27,648 bases of DNA from Triparma columacea. Taxonomy: Eukaryota; Sar; Bolidophyceae; Parmales; Triparmaceae. The stretch is from positions 1 through 27,648 of the forward strand of contig BRYA01000135.1 of NCBI GenBank assembly GCA_030267965.1. The letters are read 5' to 3'. Positions 1 through 9,514 of the stretch are shown one piece after another (the stretch's first letter is position 1; every line of letters begins with the position of its first letter). The position numbers and the translations under genes are program-made. A model generated the notes under the pieces. That model ran no database searches, was not told the DNA's origin, and saw only the letters and a program-made list of their open reading frames with translations.

Positions 1-69
1 ACCCTTTACACCCTTTACACCCTTTACACCCTTTACACCCTTTACACCCTTTACACCCTTTACACCCTT
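1..69. repeat. 9-bp telomere-like tandem repeat
   Basis: Seven perfect tandem copies of ACCCTTTAC plus a partial eighth begin at the first base of the window. Read on the minus strand toward the end, the unit is GTAAAGGGT, a G/T/A-only strand running 3' outward as telomeric G-strands do. It is not the common TTAGGG unit. It may be a variant telomere or a terminal satellite; whether base 1 is a true chromosome end cannot be seen from the window. Confidence 0.75.
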
Positions 70-545
70 ACTTTATACCCTCCTCTCTTCTACTCTCACT
101 CCTTCACTCCTCTCACTTCTCTCACTCCTCTCCACATCTACACTCACCATCCTTTAATTCATCTTCATACACATCTACTACACTTACACACATCATTCTA
201 TCTTATACCCCCTCTTTTCTACTCTCTTTTCTTAACTTCTCTCACTCCTCTCTAAAACTACACTCATCATCCTTTAATTCATCCCCATACACATCTACTA
301 CACTTACACACATCATTCCATCTTATACCCTCATCATTTCTACTCTCCTCTTTCACTCCTTTCACTCTTCTCCAAAACTACACTCACCTTTCCTCAATTC
401 ATCTTCATACACATCTATTACACTTACACACATCATTCCACCTTATACTTTCCTCTCTTCTACTCTCACTCCTTCACACCACTCACTTCTCTCACTTCTT
501 TCTATATCTAACTCACCCTCATTAAATTTATCCCCATACACAACT
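70..545. repeat. ~120-bp subtelomeric satellite, about four copies
   Basis: A pyrimidine-rich unit repeats with a period of 120-130 bp. The marker CCTTTAATTC lies at 151 and 271, with diverged forms at 391 and about 521. The marker TTATACCC lies at 73, 203 and 323, and as TTATACTT at 443. Copies differ by point changes and small indels, almost all of which keep the strand free of G. No coding potential is seen. Confidence 0.85.
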
Positions 546-775
546 ACAACACTTCCATAATACTTCCAAACCACTACACACTTCCACAATTCTCCAAAAC
601 GTCATAAACATTTTCTACACTTCCATAATACTTACAAACCACTTTAACACTCCAACAATAACTCTTACCCATACTTCCACAATTCTCACAAACAACTTTA
701 AAACTCACAACTTTAAAACTCCAACAATACATCTACTACACTTCCACAATACTCACAAACCATTATAAAACTCCT
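546..775. repeat. decayed 54-68-bp repeat between satellite and first gene
   Basis: The core ACTTCCAYAAT followed by ACTCACAAACCA-like sequence recurs at 551, 619, 673 and 740, giving spacings of 68, 54 and 67 bp. Only two G bases occur (601 and 779) up to base 780. This looks like an older, more diverged repeat between the 120-bp satellite and the coding region. Bases 776-874 hold no recognisable element. Confidence 0.65.
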
Positions 776-874
776 TTAGTACTCAACATACACCTAAAAC
801 ACTTTCAAAATGATCACAACTAAACCAAATCAAATAAGTTTATCATACAAATAATGCTGCCCTATTAGCTACTC

Positions 875-3800
875 CTAATCCATATCTTCTACCGGCAAAA
901 CACTGCTTACTTTAGCCTTCCCACCTCCTACCCCTATAATATCTCCACCATCAGCGCCTCCAACACTTGCTCTCCTAATGCTTGCTCTCACAGCACCTGC
1001 TAGACCACCCTCAGCTTCAGCATCAACACTTGCTCTCCTCACACTCTCTCTGCTTCTAGCATCTCCATCTGCTGGAATGAACTCTACTGGTACTTTAGCT
1101 TTCATCACATCAGTAAACCACTCTGGTTTCTCCTCTTCCCATTTAGCCCAGTTTAAACCAACCCATTTCTTAATTTCTTCTTCAATTGAGACCCAATGAT
1201 GCCTCGACCTTTTAAAGACTGAAAACATTATTGCTTCACTTTTCCCTTCAATGAAATATGCCATAGTCTTGTCCTTCCCTCTTTGTATGCTCCAGAAGGT
1301 GTTCCAGTACTTTCTTTCAATGTTCAAAAAGAAGACAGCAAAGCATAAGGTAGTTATTAGTATAAAATACTTCACTATCGATGATGCAATATCAATTGCC
1401 TTCTCATCAACATAGGGTGAAGCTAAATATATTGACACTGGTAGACTTACCATAGTCAACACAAGACCAAACAACCAGTAAGCTCCTCCTACTTCATTAG
1501 GATGTCTAAAATGCACAATTGAAGTGAAGTCTACAATGATCTTTAAAACCACTCTCATCAAAATACTATTCACAATCTCTGCCTTACCCCCCAATGGCAC
1601 CCAAAACCAAAAGTCTCCTCTCAATATCTTAACCAACAAGTACAGGCCTAGGTCAGCTCCAATGTAGAGTAGGGCCCAACTACCTCCCATCAATCCAAGA
1701 AGAACTATTGTTGTACACCTTATGAGAAGCATTCCTGCAGTGAACAGCAACATGGAAACAAATACTACTGTTCTCTTGCTTGCTTTTGCTGGTATGTACC
1801 CATAAAAGTCTGGTGCCGTTTCTCTCCTAGCAGGGGCTGTGTCAAGGTCATAACTAATTGATGCAGAGGCAAAGCCTGTTGTAATTGCTGACACTGCAAC
1901 AGAAAGCCATGCTGAAGTTGGAACATCTTTGTCACTGGTCACTATAGCCATAAGTTGGATGATCACTCCAGGGATTGCCTCAGCAAACATCTCAAACACT
2001 TTCATAATTGTCATTTCCACCATTGGATCAACAGCATGCCCAGCATCTTGCTTTTCTCCCGTTGCAACCCTGTAAGCATCAACGGCAGGCTTAAACCCAA
2101 TCAAAATAGGAAACAATTCCCTTAGCACCCTCTTCATCCCAAACTTCTTGTTCTGCAACCAAACAAAAAGCATTTGAAGCCCAATTGACACTACCAAACT
2201 TGCCAGAGAAGCCTTAAAGTACCCATAATTCTTATCACTCCAAAACATAGACGTCACATACACATCAGTCAGCAAATCAACCATGCTTGTGGCAGCACCA
2301 ACAGTCACCCTTGCTTTTAAGCCTAAGGTAGACTTCATGAATAGTTTCATAACAATCTCCTCAAGCATGGGCCTTAACCACACATGCTCATTCATGACTT
2401 CTTGCACTTCAGTGTATTGATGGGCCCATTCATCTACAGCATGAGCAGCAGTCAAAGTAGTCAACATTACTGCTGTCATTGCACTTCCAATCTCCCACCC
2501 CCTGGTTTCCTCCTCACTCTCAACTTCTCCCTCATTTGTCGATCTCCTTTTAAATTTGTTCATAACCACGGCATACAGCATAGTTCTCATGAAACCATGC
2601 TGCTCTGTAATCTCCTTCAGTGCTCTATTGGCAGCAATGAAATCCCTCACTACCTCTACTTTACTGTCCTGAACATTCCTTTTCTTCACTCTCTCCATCA
2701 GCTGCTCTCCAAACCTCCTCCCATCCTCTTTACCTGCTTCATTGCTCTTCAGCAGATTATCAAAGTAGAAAGCAGCATCAGTTGCCAAGCCCAGGTGCTT
2801 AATTACACTCTTTCTGCTGACAACTTTTCCTAAACCCCCCTGTCTAGTCATCATTTCTACTTCTGTCTTCATCTGGCCAGTCTCTGAGGACCTTACAGCT
2901 GTGAGATGCCCTTTGTGTTCAACTGTGATTACAAGTGTGTTGTTGTTAACTTTGTGAATCATAAGCTGGGATTCAACTCCTCTTTTGAGGTCCCAGAAGA
3001 ATGCTGCAACTTCCTTGTGGGATGTTCTCACAGTTATTGAAGTCTTTCCCCATCCCATTCCCTTCTCTGCCTTTATCAATATCTGCCCAGTCAACGCACT
3101 ACTGATCTCTTTAGCTCCATCAATTTCGTCAAAGTGACTTTCAATCCCTGGTGCACCCTCAATTGCAATCTCCTCGAACTTTTCAATGATCTGCTGCCTC
3201 TTGAAGGCACCAATCTCTTTGCTGTTGTCAAACTTTTTCCTCAAGACTGAGACTACTCCAAGAAACCTTGGTGCAATCTTGTTCACAATGGAAGAGAAAA
3301 TGACACCACCCAGATCTGCCTTAATTGCGAAAGTGACTGATGTTTGTGGCACACCTCCAATAGGGTCAAGCGGCTCAAATACCCGTACTGTGTGTGCCTT
3401 CACTAAAATATTACCAGCCTTCACTGGAAATTCTACCTGAAGATCCTCTGTATCAGTGACATCAATGATGACTTTGCCGTCATCTTGCTTGAACCAGGTA
3501 ACTTTACTCCTCGCATCACGAGGAGCAAAACCAGGGAGACCACTAAAATTCCTTGTTGTGCTGTAATAAAAGGTGTGGTCATTCACATTTTTGACGTGGT
3601 ACTCAGTGATCCCTCGCTCCTTTGAAGTTTTACGGAATGCTCTTGAGTCATGAATGTACTCATGTGCAGCACACTCCTCCACACTAGCATCTACCACAGT
3701 AGTGGCAAAACCAGTCCCACTGCTTGCCCCATCAACATAAACTAGCTTCATCTTGACCCTCTCATCAGGACTCTTCAACTCATCAAAATTCTCATCCTCC

Positions 3801-4924
3801 TTGCACTTCTCATAGAACTCCATCCCCTTCCTGATTACTTGCTTCTCCTCCTCGGTGTAATCTTGGGGCTCATTCTTGATGATATTTGCAAGGTATTCCA
3901 GCGCAGCCCTGTCAATCTTGTCATCACTCTGGTAAAACTTTTTCCGTAATTCAATCATGCTGCTTGCATACCCAGTTGACAAGCGCTTCATGACAAAACT
4001 TGGCACAGAGCCCTTGATGTCCACCTTTGTAGCAAATATGACTTTAGTCTGGGGAACGCCACCAGTGCTTTCAAGTGCTGCAAACATCCAGGTAGTTCTT
4101 CCTGATGCAAGCACAGTTTGAGAGCTCAGTGGGAAATCTTCATCAAGCAAGTTGGTGTCCTTGTACACGGTCCAACAGACCTTGTCTCCTTCCTCCTTTT
4201 GCCAGCAAATGAAGCTTCTCCACTCCCTATCAGAAAGCCCTCGTATCCCAAGACTCCTCCTGTTTAAATAAAGCTGTGAGTGGCCATTCAATTTCTTTGT
4301 TTCGATCGCCTTGTACTTCTTCCCAAGTTTGGCCTGCCTCTGCCTTGAATCCTTAATGAACTCATATGCCACGCACTCTGCAAGTGAAGCATCTACGACA
4401 GTCTCACACACGCCAACCACCAGGCCTTCACCCTCGAGGTGCACACCTTTCAACTTCACCCTGGGATCTGGACTCTTCAATTTCTTGAATTTCTTGCTTG
4501 CCATGCACTTCTCATAGAACTCCTTGCCATCCCTCATCACTGCTTCCTCCTCCACGCTATAATCCTGCAGCTCATTCTCAATAATATTGGCAAGAGCCTC
4601 CAGCGCAGCTTGGTCAATCTCCTCATCAGTCTGTTCGGTGTCACCGACACTGACTGGGGACAGTTGGACCCCATCGTCTTTGTTTTCCTCCAGATTATCG
4701 GCGTCGTCAAGCTCGTCGGGGGGATCGTCGACGCGATTAACGCGTCCCTTCTCCATATCATTGTCATTGATCAACTCAACAATATCGTCAGGAGGACCTA
4801 CAATCCCCTCGTTTACTTCGCTCTCGACATCGACATTTTCTTCTTGGTCAGTGAGGCCCCTCTCGTCGTCCTTTACGGCGATGACTTGCTCGTCCTCCTG
4901 CTTGGGGCTAACTTTCATGCTCAT
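875..4924 (-). CDS. START-like repeat / XK-like multi-pass membrane protein
   Basis: A single uninterrupted reading frame of 1349 codons starts at the first ATG (4924; a second Met two codons later at 4918 is equally possible) and ends with TAG. After an acidic N-terminus (about residues 1-95) come two homologous ~230-residue modules (about 98-330 and 334-566). Each opens with an A-L-E-x-L-A-N-I-I helix and carries D-A-S-x-x-E-C and G-G-V-P-Q-T. A third diverged START-like segment follows (about 568-728). The modules resemble START lipid-binding folds. The C-terminal half (about 808-1203) has at least eight hydrophobic helices. The motifs D-L-L-T-D-V-Y and E-A-I-P-G-V-I-I-Q-L recall XK-related scramblases. 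The tail has two R-R-A-S-V sites suited to a basophilic kinase. A lipid-sensing or lipid-moving membrane protein is inferred. The gene has no introns and is transcribed toward the chromosome end. Confidence 0.75.
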   Translation of the reverse strand: MSMKVSPKQEDEQVIAVKDDERGLTDQEENVDVESEVNEGIVGPPDDIVELINDNDMEKGRVNRVDDPPDELDDADNLEENKDDGVQLSPVSVGDTEQTDEEIDQAALEALANIIENELQDYSVEEEAVMRDGKEFYEKCMASKKFKKLKSPDPRVKLKGVHLEGEGLVVGVCETVVDASLAECVAYEFIKDSRQRQAKLGKKYKAIETKKLNGHSQLYLNRRSLGIRGLSDREWRSFICWQKEEGDKVCWTVYKDTNLLDEDFPLSSQTVLASGRTTWMFAALESTGGVPQTKVIFATKVDIKGSVPSFVMKRLSTGYASSMIELRKKFYQSDDKIDRAALEYLANIIKNEPQDYTEEEKQVIRKGMEFYEKCKEDENFDELKSPDERVKMKLVYVDGASSGTGFATTVVDASVEECAAHEYIHDSRAFRKTSKERGITEYHVKNVNDHTFYYSTTRNFSGLPGFAPRDARSKVTWFKQDDGKVIIDVTDTEDLQVEFPVKAGNILVKAHTVRVFEPLDPIGGVPQTSVTFAIKADLGGVIFSSIVNKIAPRFLGVVSVLRKKFDNSKEIGAFKRQQIIEKFEEIAIEGAPGIESHFDEIDGAKEISSALTGQILIKAEKGMGWGKTSITVRTSHKEVAAFFWDLKRGVESQLMIHKVNNNTLVITVEHKGHLTAVRSSETGQMKTEVEMMTRQGGLGKVVSRKSVIKHLGLATDAAFYFDNLLKSNEAGKEDGRRFGEQLMERVKKRNVQDSKVEVVRDFIAANRALKEITEQHGFMRTMLYAVVMNKFKRRSTNEGEVESEEETRGWEIGSAMTAVMLTTLTAAHAVDEWAHQYTEVQEVMNEHVWLRPMLEEIVMKLFMKSTLGLKARVTVGAATSMVDLLTDVYVTSMFWSDKNYGYFKASLASLVVSIGLQMLFVWLQNKKFGMKRVLRELFPILIGFKPAVDAYRVATGEKQDAGHAVDPMVEMTIMKVFEMFAEAIPGVIIQLMAIVTSDKDVPTSAWLSVAVSAITTGFASASISYDLDTAPARRETAPDFYGYIPAKASKRTVVFVSMLLFTAGMLLIRCTTIVLLGLMGGSWALLYIGADLGLYLLVKILRGDFWFWVPLGGKAEIVNSILMRVVLKIIVDFTSIVHFRHPNEVGGAYWLFGLVLTMVSLPVSIYLASPYVDEKAIDIASSIVKYFILITTLCFAVFFLNIERKYWNTFWSIQRGKDKTMAYFIEGKSEAIMFSVFKRSRHHWVSIEEEIKKWVGLNWAKWEEEKPEWFTDVMKAKVPVEFIPADGDARSRESVRRASVDAEAEGGLAGAVRASIRRASVGGADGGDIIGVGGGKAKVSSVLPVEDMD

Positions 4925-5862
4925 GAGGTGGGGGAAGGCTGAAAGGTGGAAGGGTAGTTTGGATAAGTGAGGTGTTTTTTGAAACGGTATCGGTTGCGGC
5001 GAGATAATGAGGGGCAACAAGAGTTTTCGCTAATTGATATACGGCGATTGACTCCAGTGCAGTCAACCAACCCCACAGTCCTGGTCGAGGCACCAAGGCG
5101 GATTTGAGCTGAAGCTTGTTTTTTTACGTTGCGGTCATTTCTTCCTCAATTTACGCCTCGTACCCCCCGAGTTTGGGCCTCCGTGCACATTCTTACCTTC
5201 AACGAAGCTTTTACAGGGGCTAATTCTTGGGGTTTACTTTGGCTGAGTGCGGGGAGGGGAAAGGGGGGGAGGTGGTGAGGGATAAAGGGTGATAATATTC
5301 GTCAAAGAACCTCAGTAAGTCCGGGCGAGGGTACCGTAAGCCCGGGAGTGTAGCTAAAATCTCCGTCAGGCATCTCATGAAGATGAATAATCCATGGATC
5401 TGGAATTTACTGGTTTCGGGGGAACTCTTCTTATATTTCTATATACGGCTTAATTTGTGTTTCTTATGCACTAAGTGCGCCAATCAATCGACAGCGGTCA
5501 CTCCTCGTACGTCCTCACCTCTAAGTTTTCGCTATTCTTGGTTTTTGTTAGGGTTAGGGTCAAAATAAAAAATGTGGTCTAAAGTTGGTTGCATTTACTA
5601 AACTCCCAGGGCTATCCCGGTGCCCTCCCTCACCTTCGGTCGTCAAAGCGCTGAACCGCCATAAAAATCCAGCGGTCTTTTCTTTCCAAACGACATTCGA
5701 TCTTCAGTCAAGGATCGCTTCTTCCCAAGGAAGGGGGAGGAGTGAACAGGATCGGGAACGGACAGGGCGATCGAAGGAACAGCACGGTATGACGAGCGAC
5801 TTTCTGCCAACTTCGGGACTGCAAGGGTTAGGGTAATCGTTTTTTCACCTAAAAACAATGAA
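4925..5862. other. intergenic region upstream of the START/XK-like gene
   Basis: About 940 bp lie between the start of the left gene and the stop of the next, both on the minus strand, so it should hold the left gene's promoter and the next gene's 3' end. CCAATCAATC occurs at 5480. The telomere-type motif TTAGGGTTAGGG is at 5548-5559, and a shorter GGGTTAGGG lies near 5825. Open frames here are short and unlike the neighbours' coding sequence. I see no gene. Confidence 0.6.
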
Positions 5863-8800
5863 TTATAAGGGCGTAGCGCTCAGCAAAAAGTCTCCTACGT
5901 CCTTGTAGAATCCATACCCATCTTCGTGATCATCGAACATCCTACTACTTTCGATCCTCTTTACGACCCTCGACCTCAAGGCCTTGTCATTTGCGAGCCT
6001 AACAGCGAGGTCTACAAACTCCTCCTCATCTGCGGCGTTACAACATTCGTCCTCTCCACCCCCCTCCCCTTCTGCCCTGGCCAACTCCTCCCACCAAATG
6101 GCTACCAACCTCCCCCCCCCCTTTCTCTGCCTTGAACCGAGTGTTACCACCGGAGTCCCAACACTGAGGGCCTCGATGCTGTTCACGAAGTTGCAGAAGG
6201 GGAAGGTGTCGAGTACGACATCGGCCATCTTGAGCACTGCGGCGTAGTCGTTCGGTGCAAGACCCTCGCTGAGAAATTTTACCCTCCTCCACAGCCCCCC
6301 GCCCCGCTTGCCCCCGGCAATCTTCTTCTTCATTCTCATTTTGAGCTTCTCCCCCCAAACTATCGGGAACCCGTGCTGCAATAAATCATGGCTGAAGTAG
6401 TCCTCCTCGGCCGCCGTCTTTTCCGCGCTATTCAGCTCCCTCAAGGCCACCACAACCTGCGCCCTAGGGTCAGCCCTCAAAATTGCCTTGATGGCGGAGT
6501 CGAACTCTGGGTGGAAGTGAGGTGCCGAAGCTGGGATGAGGTAGACATTTGCGTCCTCCGGGAGAAGGAACCTGGAGTGGAACGCCCCGGCATCCGTGTA
6601 CAAGGGGGATTGCTCGTACTCCCCGAACGTTCCCTCGGGCAGTCCTCCGTACATTTCTCCAATGTGCAGGCCTTCAATGACCACGACCTGTTCGCTGTAC
6701 TGAATCGTCATGCTCGTTGCGAGCTCTGTCCCATCCACCCCACCTCCTCCTTTTCCCTCACCCACTCCTCCCGCTCCGGGGATTAGCACGTAGTCGAGTG
6801 TGTCCTCGATACCGCTCGTGTAAGCGTGGTGGCCATACAAACCAACCTGGGTCTTTGCGAGACGCTGGTGGGCGAGGGCGTAGCTCCTGGCATCTAACGG
6901 TAAATCCAAGTATAAAATTACGTCTAGCTTCTCCGCCCTCAGCTGCTCCGCCTCCTTCCCTTCCGTAAGCCCGAGGTTCTTCACGCCTTGCACCTCCTTC
7001 ATGACCCTCTTGGTGACTGTGTCTGAGAAGGTAGGGTAGCAGGCAATCACGATCTGCGTCCCTTGGCTCACCCCACCCCCCAATGATGCCAAGTACTTGA
7101 GGAGGCCCCCGTGTGTCTTTGCGGTCGGGTGGTTGTAGAGGGTCGACGAAACGATTCCGATCCTCTTGTTGGGGTTTGCCCCTGAGTTTTCCTCCTCTCC
7201 TCCTCCTGTGTCTCCTCGGTACAGGTCGGGGCACATTTGGTAGTAAAGCTTTGAGATGAGGCTGTAAGAGTCCCCCTCATACCCGTAGTCTATAATGTCA
7301 GTTTCCTCTGCGAACCTAATGAGAGGGAGGACGTCAAAATTTGTCTTTATTGCATCACAATTTTTCACAATTGAATTTTTGCCGAGAAAGCTACCGAGCT
7401 CGTGCTGAAAGCCTGAAAGCGTCAGAGCCTGGTTCTTTAGGCTATCGAAGACCATGGGGAGGGCTAGCCTCGAGTAGACCTGGTGGAGGGCCCCGTCCTT
7501 GATGAATGGCCCGGAGGCTATCCTCAGGTGGTACAAGGCCTCGTTCGTGAAGCCCCTCTTTTGTAATTTCCGCCCCAAGCTAAAGTGGAGCTTTGAGGGC
7601 AGCTCTGCGACGAGTGAAGTGAGTTGCGGAATGGGTGTGTATTGAAGGGTTAGGGGTAATGTTGTTGCGAGTCCAAGAAAGTTTTTATACTTCGTCGTGT
7701 TCGTGTGTGTGTGCTGCTCTCGATGTGGTGGCTGAGCTCCTCCGCTTTGCCTTTTGCCCGGGCTCACCTGACGCCTCCCTTCCCTTCTTCCGCCCCAATT
7801 CAATATGAAGGCACCCGTTGAGGCTATCCATCTGTTCAACTATTGCCTTGGCATGAGGGAGGTTAGGCGAATCTACATCATCCCCATAGATGTTTAGGAC
7901 CGCATTGTTGAGCACGTTCCTGCAAAACTGCTTGGGGTTAGAGCTTGAGGTGCTCCTTCCCCCCCTTCCATCAGAATCCTTGAAGAAAACCTCCTTGGCG
8001 GGAATGCTGACGTTGAATTCTGGAGTCTGCTCCCCGAATATATTCGACAGCGAGAAGTGGTATGCCTCGAGCATCTGCGATGAGCGAAGCGACGATCAAA
8101 GGGTTGCGTTAGTGCATTTGGTCGGAACGTCGTCCTCGTCGTAGCCGTAGTCGTGGTCGTAGTCGTAGTCACAGTCGTATTTGCTACGCGGTTTTCAAAT
8201 GTCACCCTCTCTTACCTCCTCTGAAACATTAACGAAGGAGCTGATGTCCCCTATGGCCAAGTGGCAGGCTGCTATGTGGTTGAGGAGAGAAATACTCCTG
8301 CGCGAGGCGGGTTCGGCCTCGGCGGCCCCTTGGTAGAAGGCGAGGGCGGCGGGGAGGGAGTTCTGCATCGCTGTATTTTGCCCCAGTTTTGTCAAGGTGA
8401 AGACCTTCGCACCTTGCCAGAATTCGTCTTTGGCCGTGGCCCCCACGAGGGAACCCTCCTTAATGAGACCTAATATTTTATACATATCGTTGAGTAACTT
8501 TGTGGAATAGTCGACCTGTCCCCCCAGTACGCTCAGGGTTGACAGCAAGCTGCGTGAGAAAAGCTTTGAATTAGTGGATATCAGGTACTAAGTGATGCGA
8601 CGATGCCGCTTTGCTTTCTTCCACTCTTTACTTTAAACCTTCAGGGGGTTTTCCATTCTCACCTCATCCCCTTGTACAGGGACTTGTAACCTATGCCCGT
8701 TTCCCCCACTGAAATCTCGCCATCAGTGCACGCTGCCACCATACACTGGACCCTCTGGATGGAGTTGTGAAGAGTATGGATGCTGCAAGGGTTGCGTTAA

Positions 8801-9308
8801 GTTATAGTGCCGAGTAAGTTAGTATGACCGCATTGGTGTTGGTCTAATTGACGTGAAGTACAGGGGCGGGGTCACCTTGTATTGTAACCTGCGGGGCTCA
8901 AAATAGTGGTATCGCCGTGCATTCTTGCGTTTCTCCTCTCTCTCATTCTCACCTTGAACCGACCATGAAGGAGGCTGGGCGTGGGGGAACAGGCAGGGAG
9001 AGGATAGAGTATATGTGCGCCGGGAGGTGGAACTGCGCTTCCGTGACGTCGTTGACGACGGAGGTTAGGTACGAGTCGAAGGAAAAGGTGGGGTTGGTGA
9101 AGGTTGATATGGTACAGTTCGGAGGGATGCCATGGGAGTCTCCAATACCGAAGTAGAAGGGGAAGTAATTCACTTGAAGGGAGTGAAGGAAGGGGTTTAC
9201 TGGGTCTATCGTCGTTTGGGAGGGGGATGGGGAGGAGGGGGCGAGGAGCATCAGCAGCAGGAGGAAAAGGAGGAGGTTTGGGAAAGGGGGGGGGACAGGG
9301 GGGGTCAT
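5863..9308 (-). CDS. secretory-pathway GT41-like (SPINDLY/OGT-type) glycosyltransferase with TPR-like region
   Basis: Five exons, 9308-8953, 8782-8663, 8549-8216, 8074-7768 and 7604-5863, give 952 aa. All joins keep phase, with GTGAG or GTAAG donors and GCAG acceptors. The N-terminus is a signal peptide or anchor (proline stretch, then L-L-L-F-L-L-L-L-M-L-L). Residues ~120-420 are helical, with TPR-like helices (A-L-A-F-Y-Q-G-A-A, N-E-A-L-Y-H-L). The C-terminal half matches the GT41 pattern: K-R-I-G-I-V-S-S (~519), L-D-V-I-L-Y-L-D-L-P (~599), A-K-T-Q-V-G-L-Y-G-H-H-A-Y-T-S-G (~622) and D-T-F-P-F-C-N...S-V-G-T-P-V-V-T-L (~838-861). Where OGT has N-Q-L-Y-K-I-D-P this protein has P-A-S-A-P-H-F-H-P (~736), without the conserved lysine. 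GT41 enzymes transfer sugars to Ser/Thr, normally in nucleus and cytosol; lumenal action is inferred here. The fourth intron could alternatively end at 7719. Confidence 0.8.
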
Positions 9309-9514
9309 TGTCCAGCGTCGTTGGGCAAAATCGTGAGGAAGCAAAATAAATAAAGAAGGGAGACGTCCCGATGAGGGGGGGGGGGGGCGTCTGGACGAGG
9401 TAGGTCTCAACTTTGAGGGATAATACTAAGGAGGAGTGAAAAAAAAAATCCCAGTTACAGTGGAAAAGCCCATTGGTGAAGAATAAGTTGATCAGTATCT
9501 TCCTTTGGAGCAGC
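9309..9514. promoter_or_regulatory. divergent promoter between the glycosyltransferase and PAP2 genes
   Basis: The two start codons (minus 9308, plus 9515) are 206 bp apart, so both promoters must fit here or overlap the genes. Visible features are a run of G from about 9373 to 9388, an A-rich stretch at 9342-9356 and an A8 tract near 9440. No clear TATA box is seen. Shared control is possible but inferred from spacing only. Confidence 0.5.

Noticed and set aside
70..545. CRISPR-like array
   Set aside because: The repeats are long, adjacent and diverged, without unique spacers, in a eukaryotic subtelomere; this is a satellite.
4439..4970. Plus-strand open frames antisense to the first gene's 5' end
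   Set aside because: They are shadows of the CpG-rich acidic tract on the other strand and have no independent support.
8876..8888. A 13-base microexon flanked by GCAG and GTGACC in the first intron of the glycosyltransferase gene
   Set aside because: Including it breaks the reading phase into the next exon, while skipping it keeps phase.
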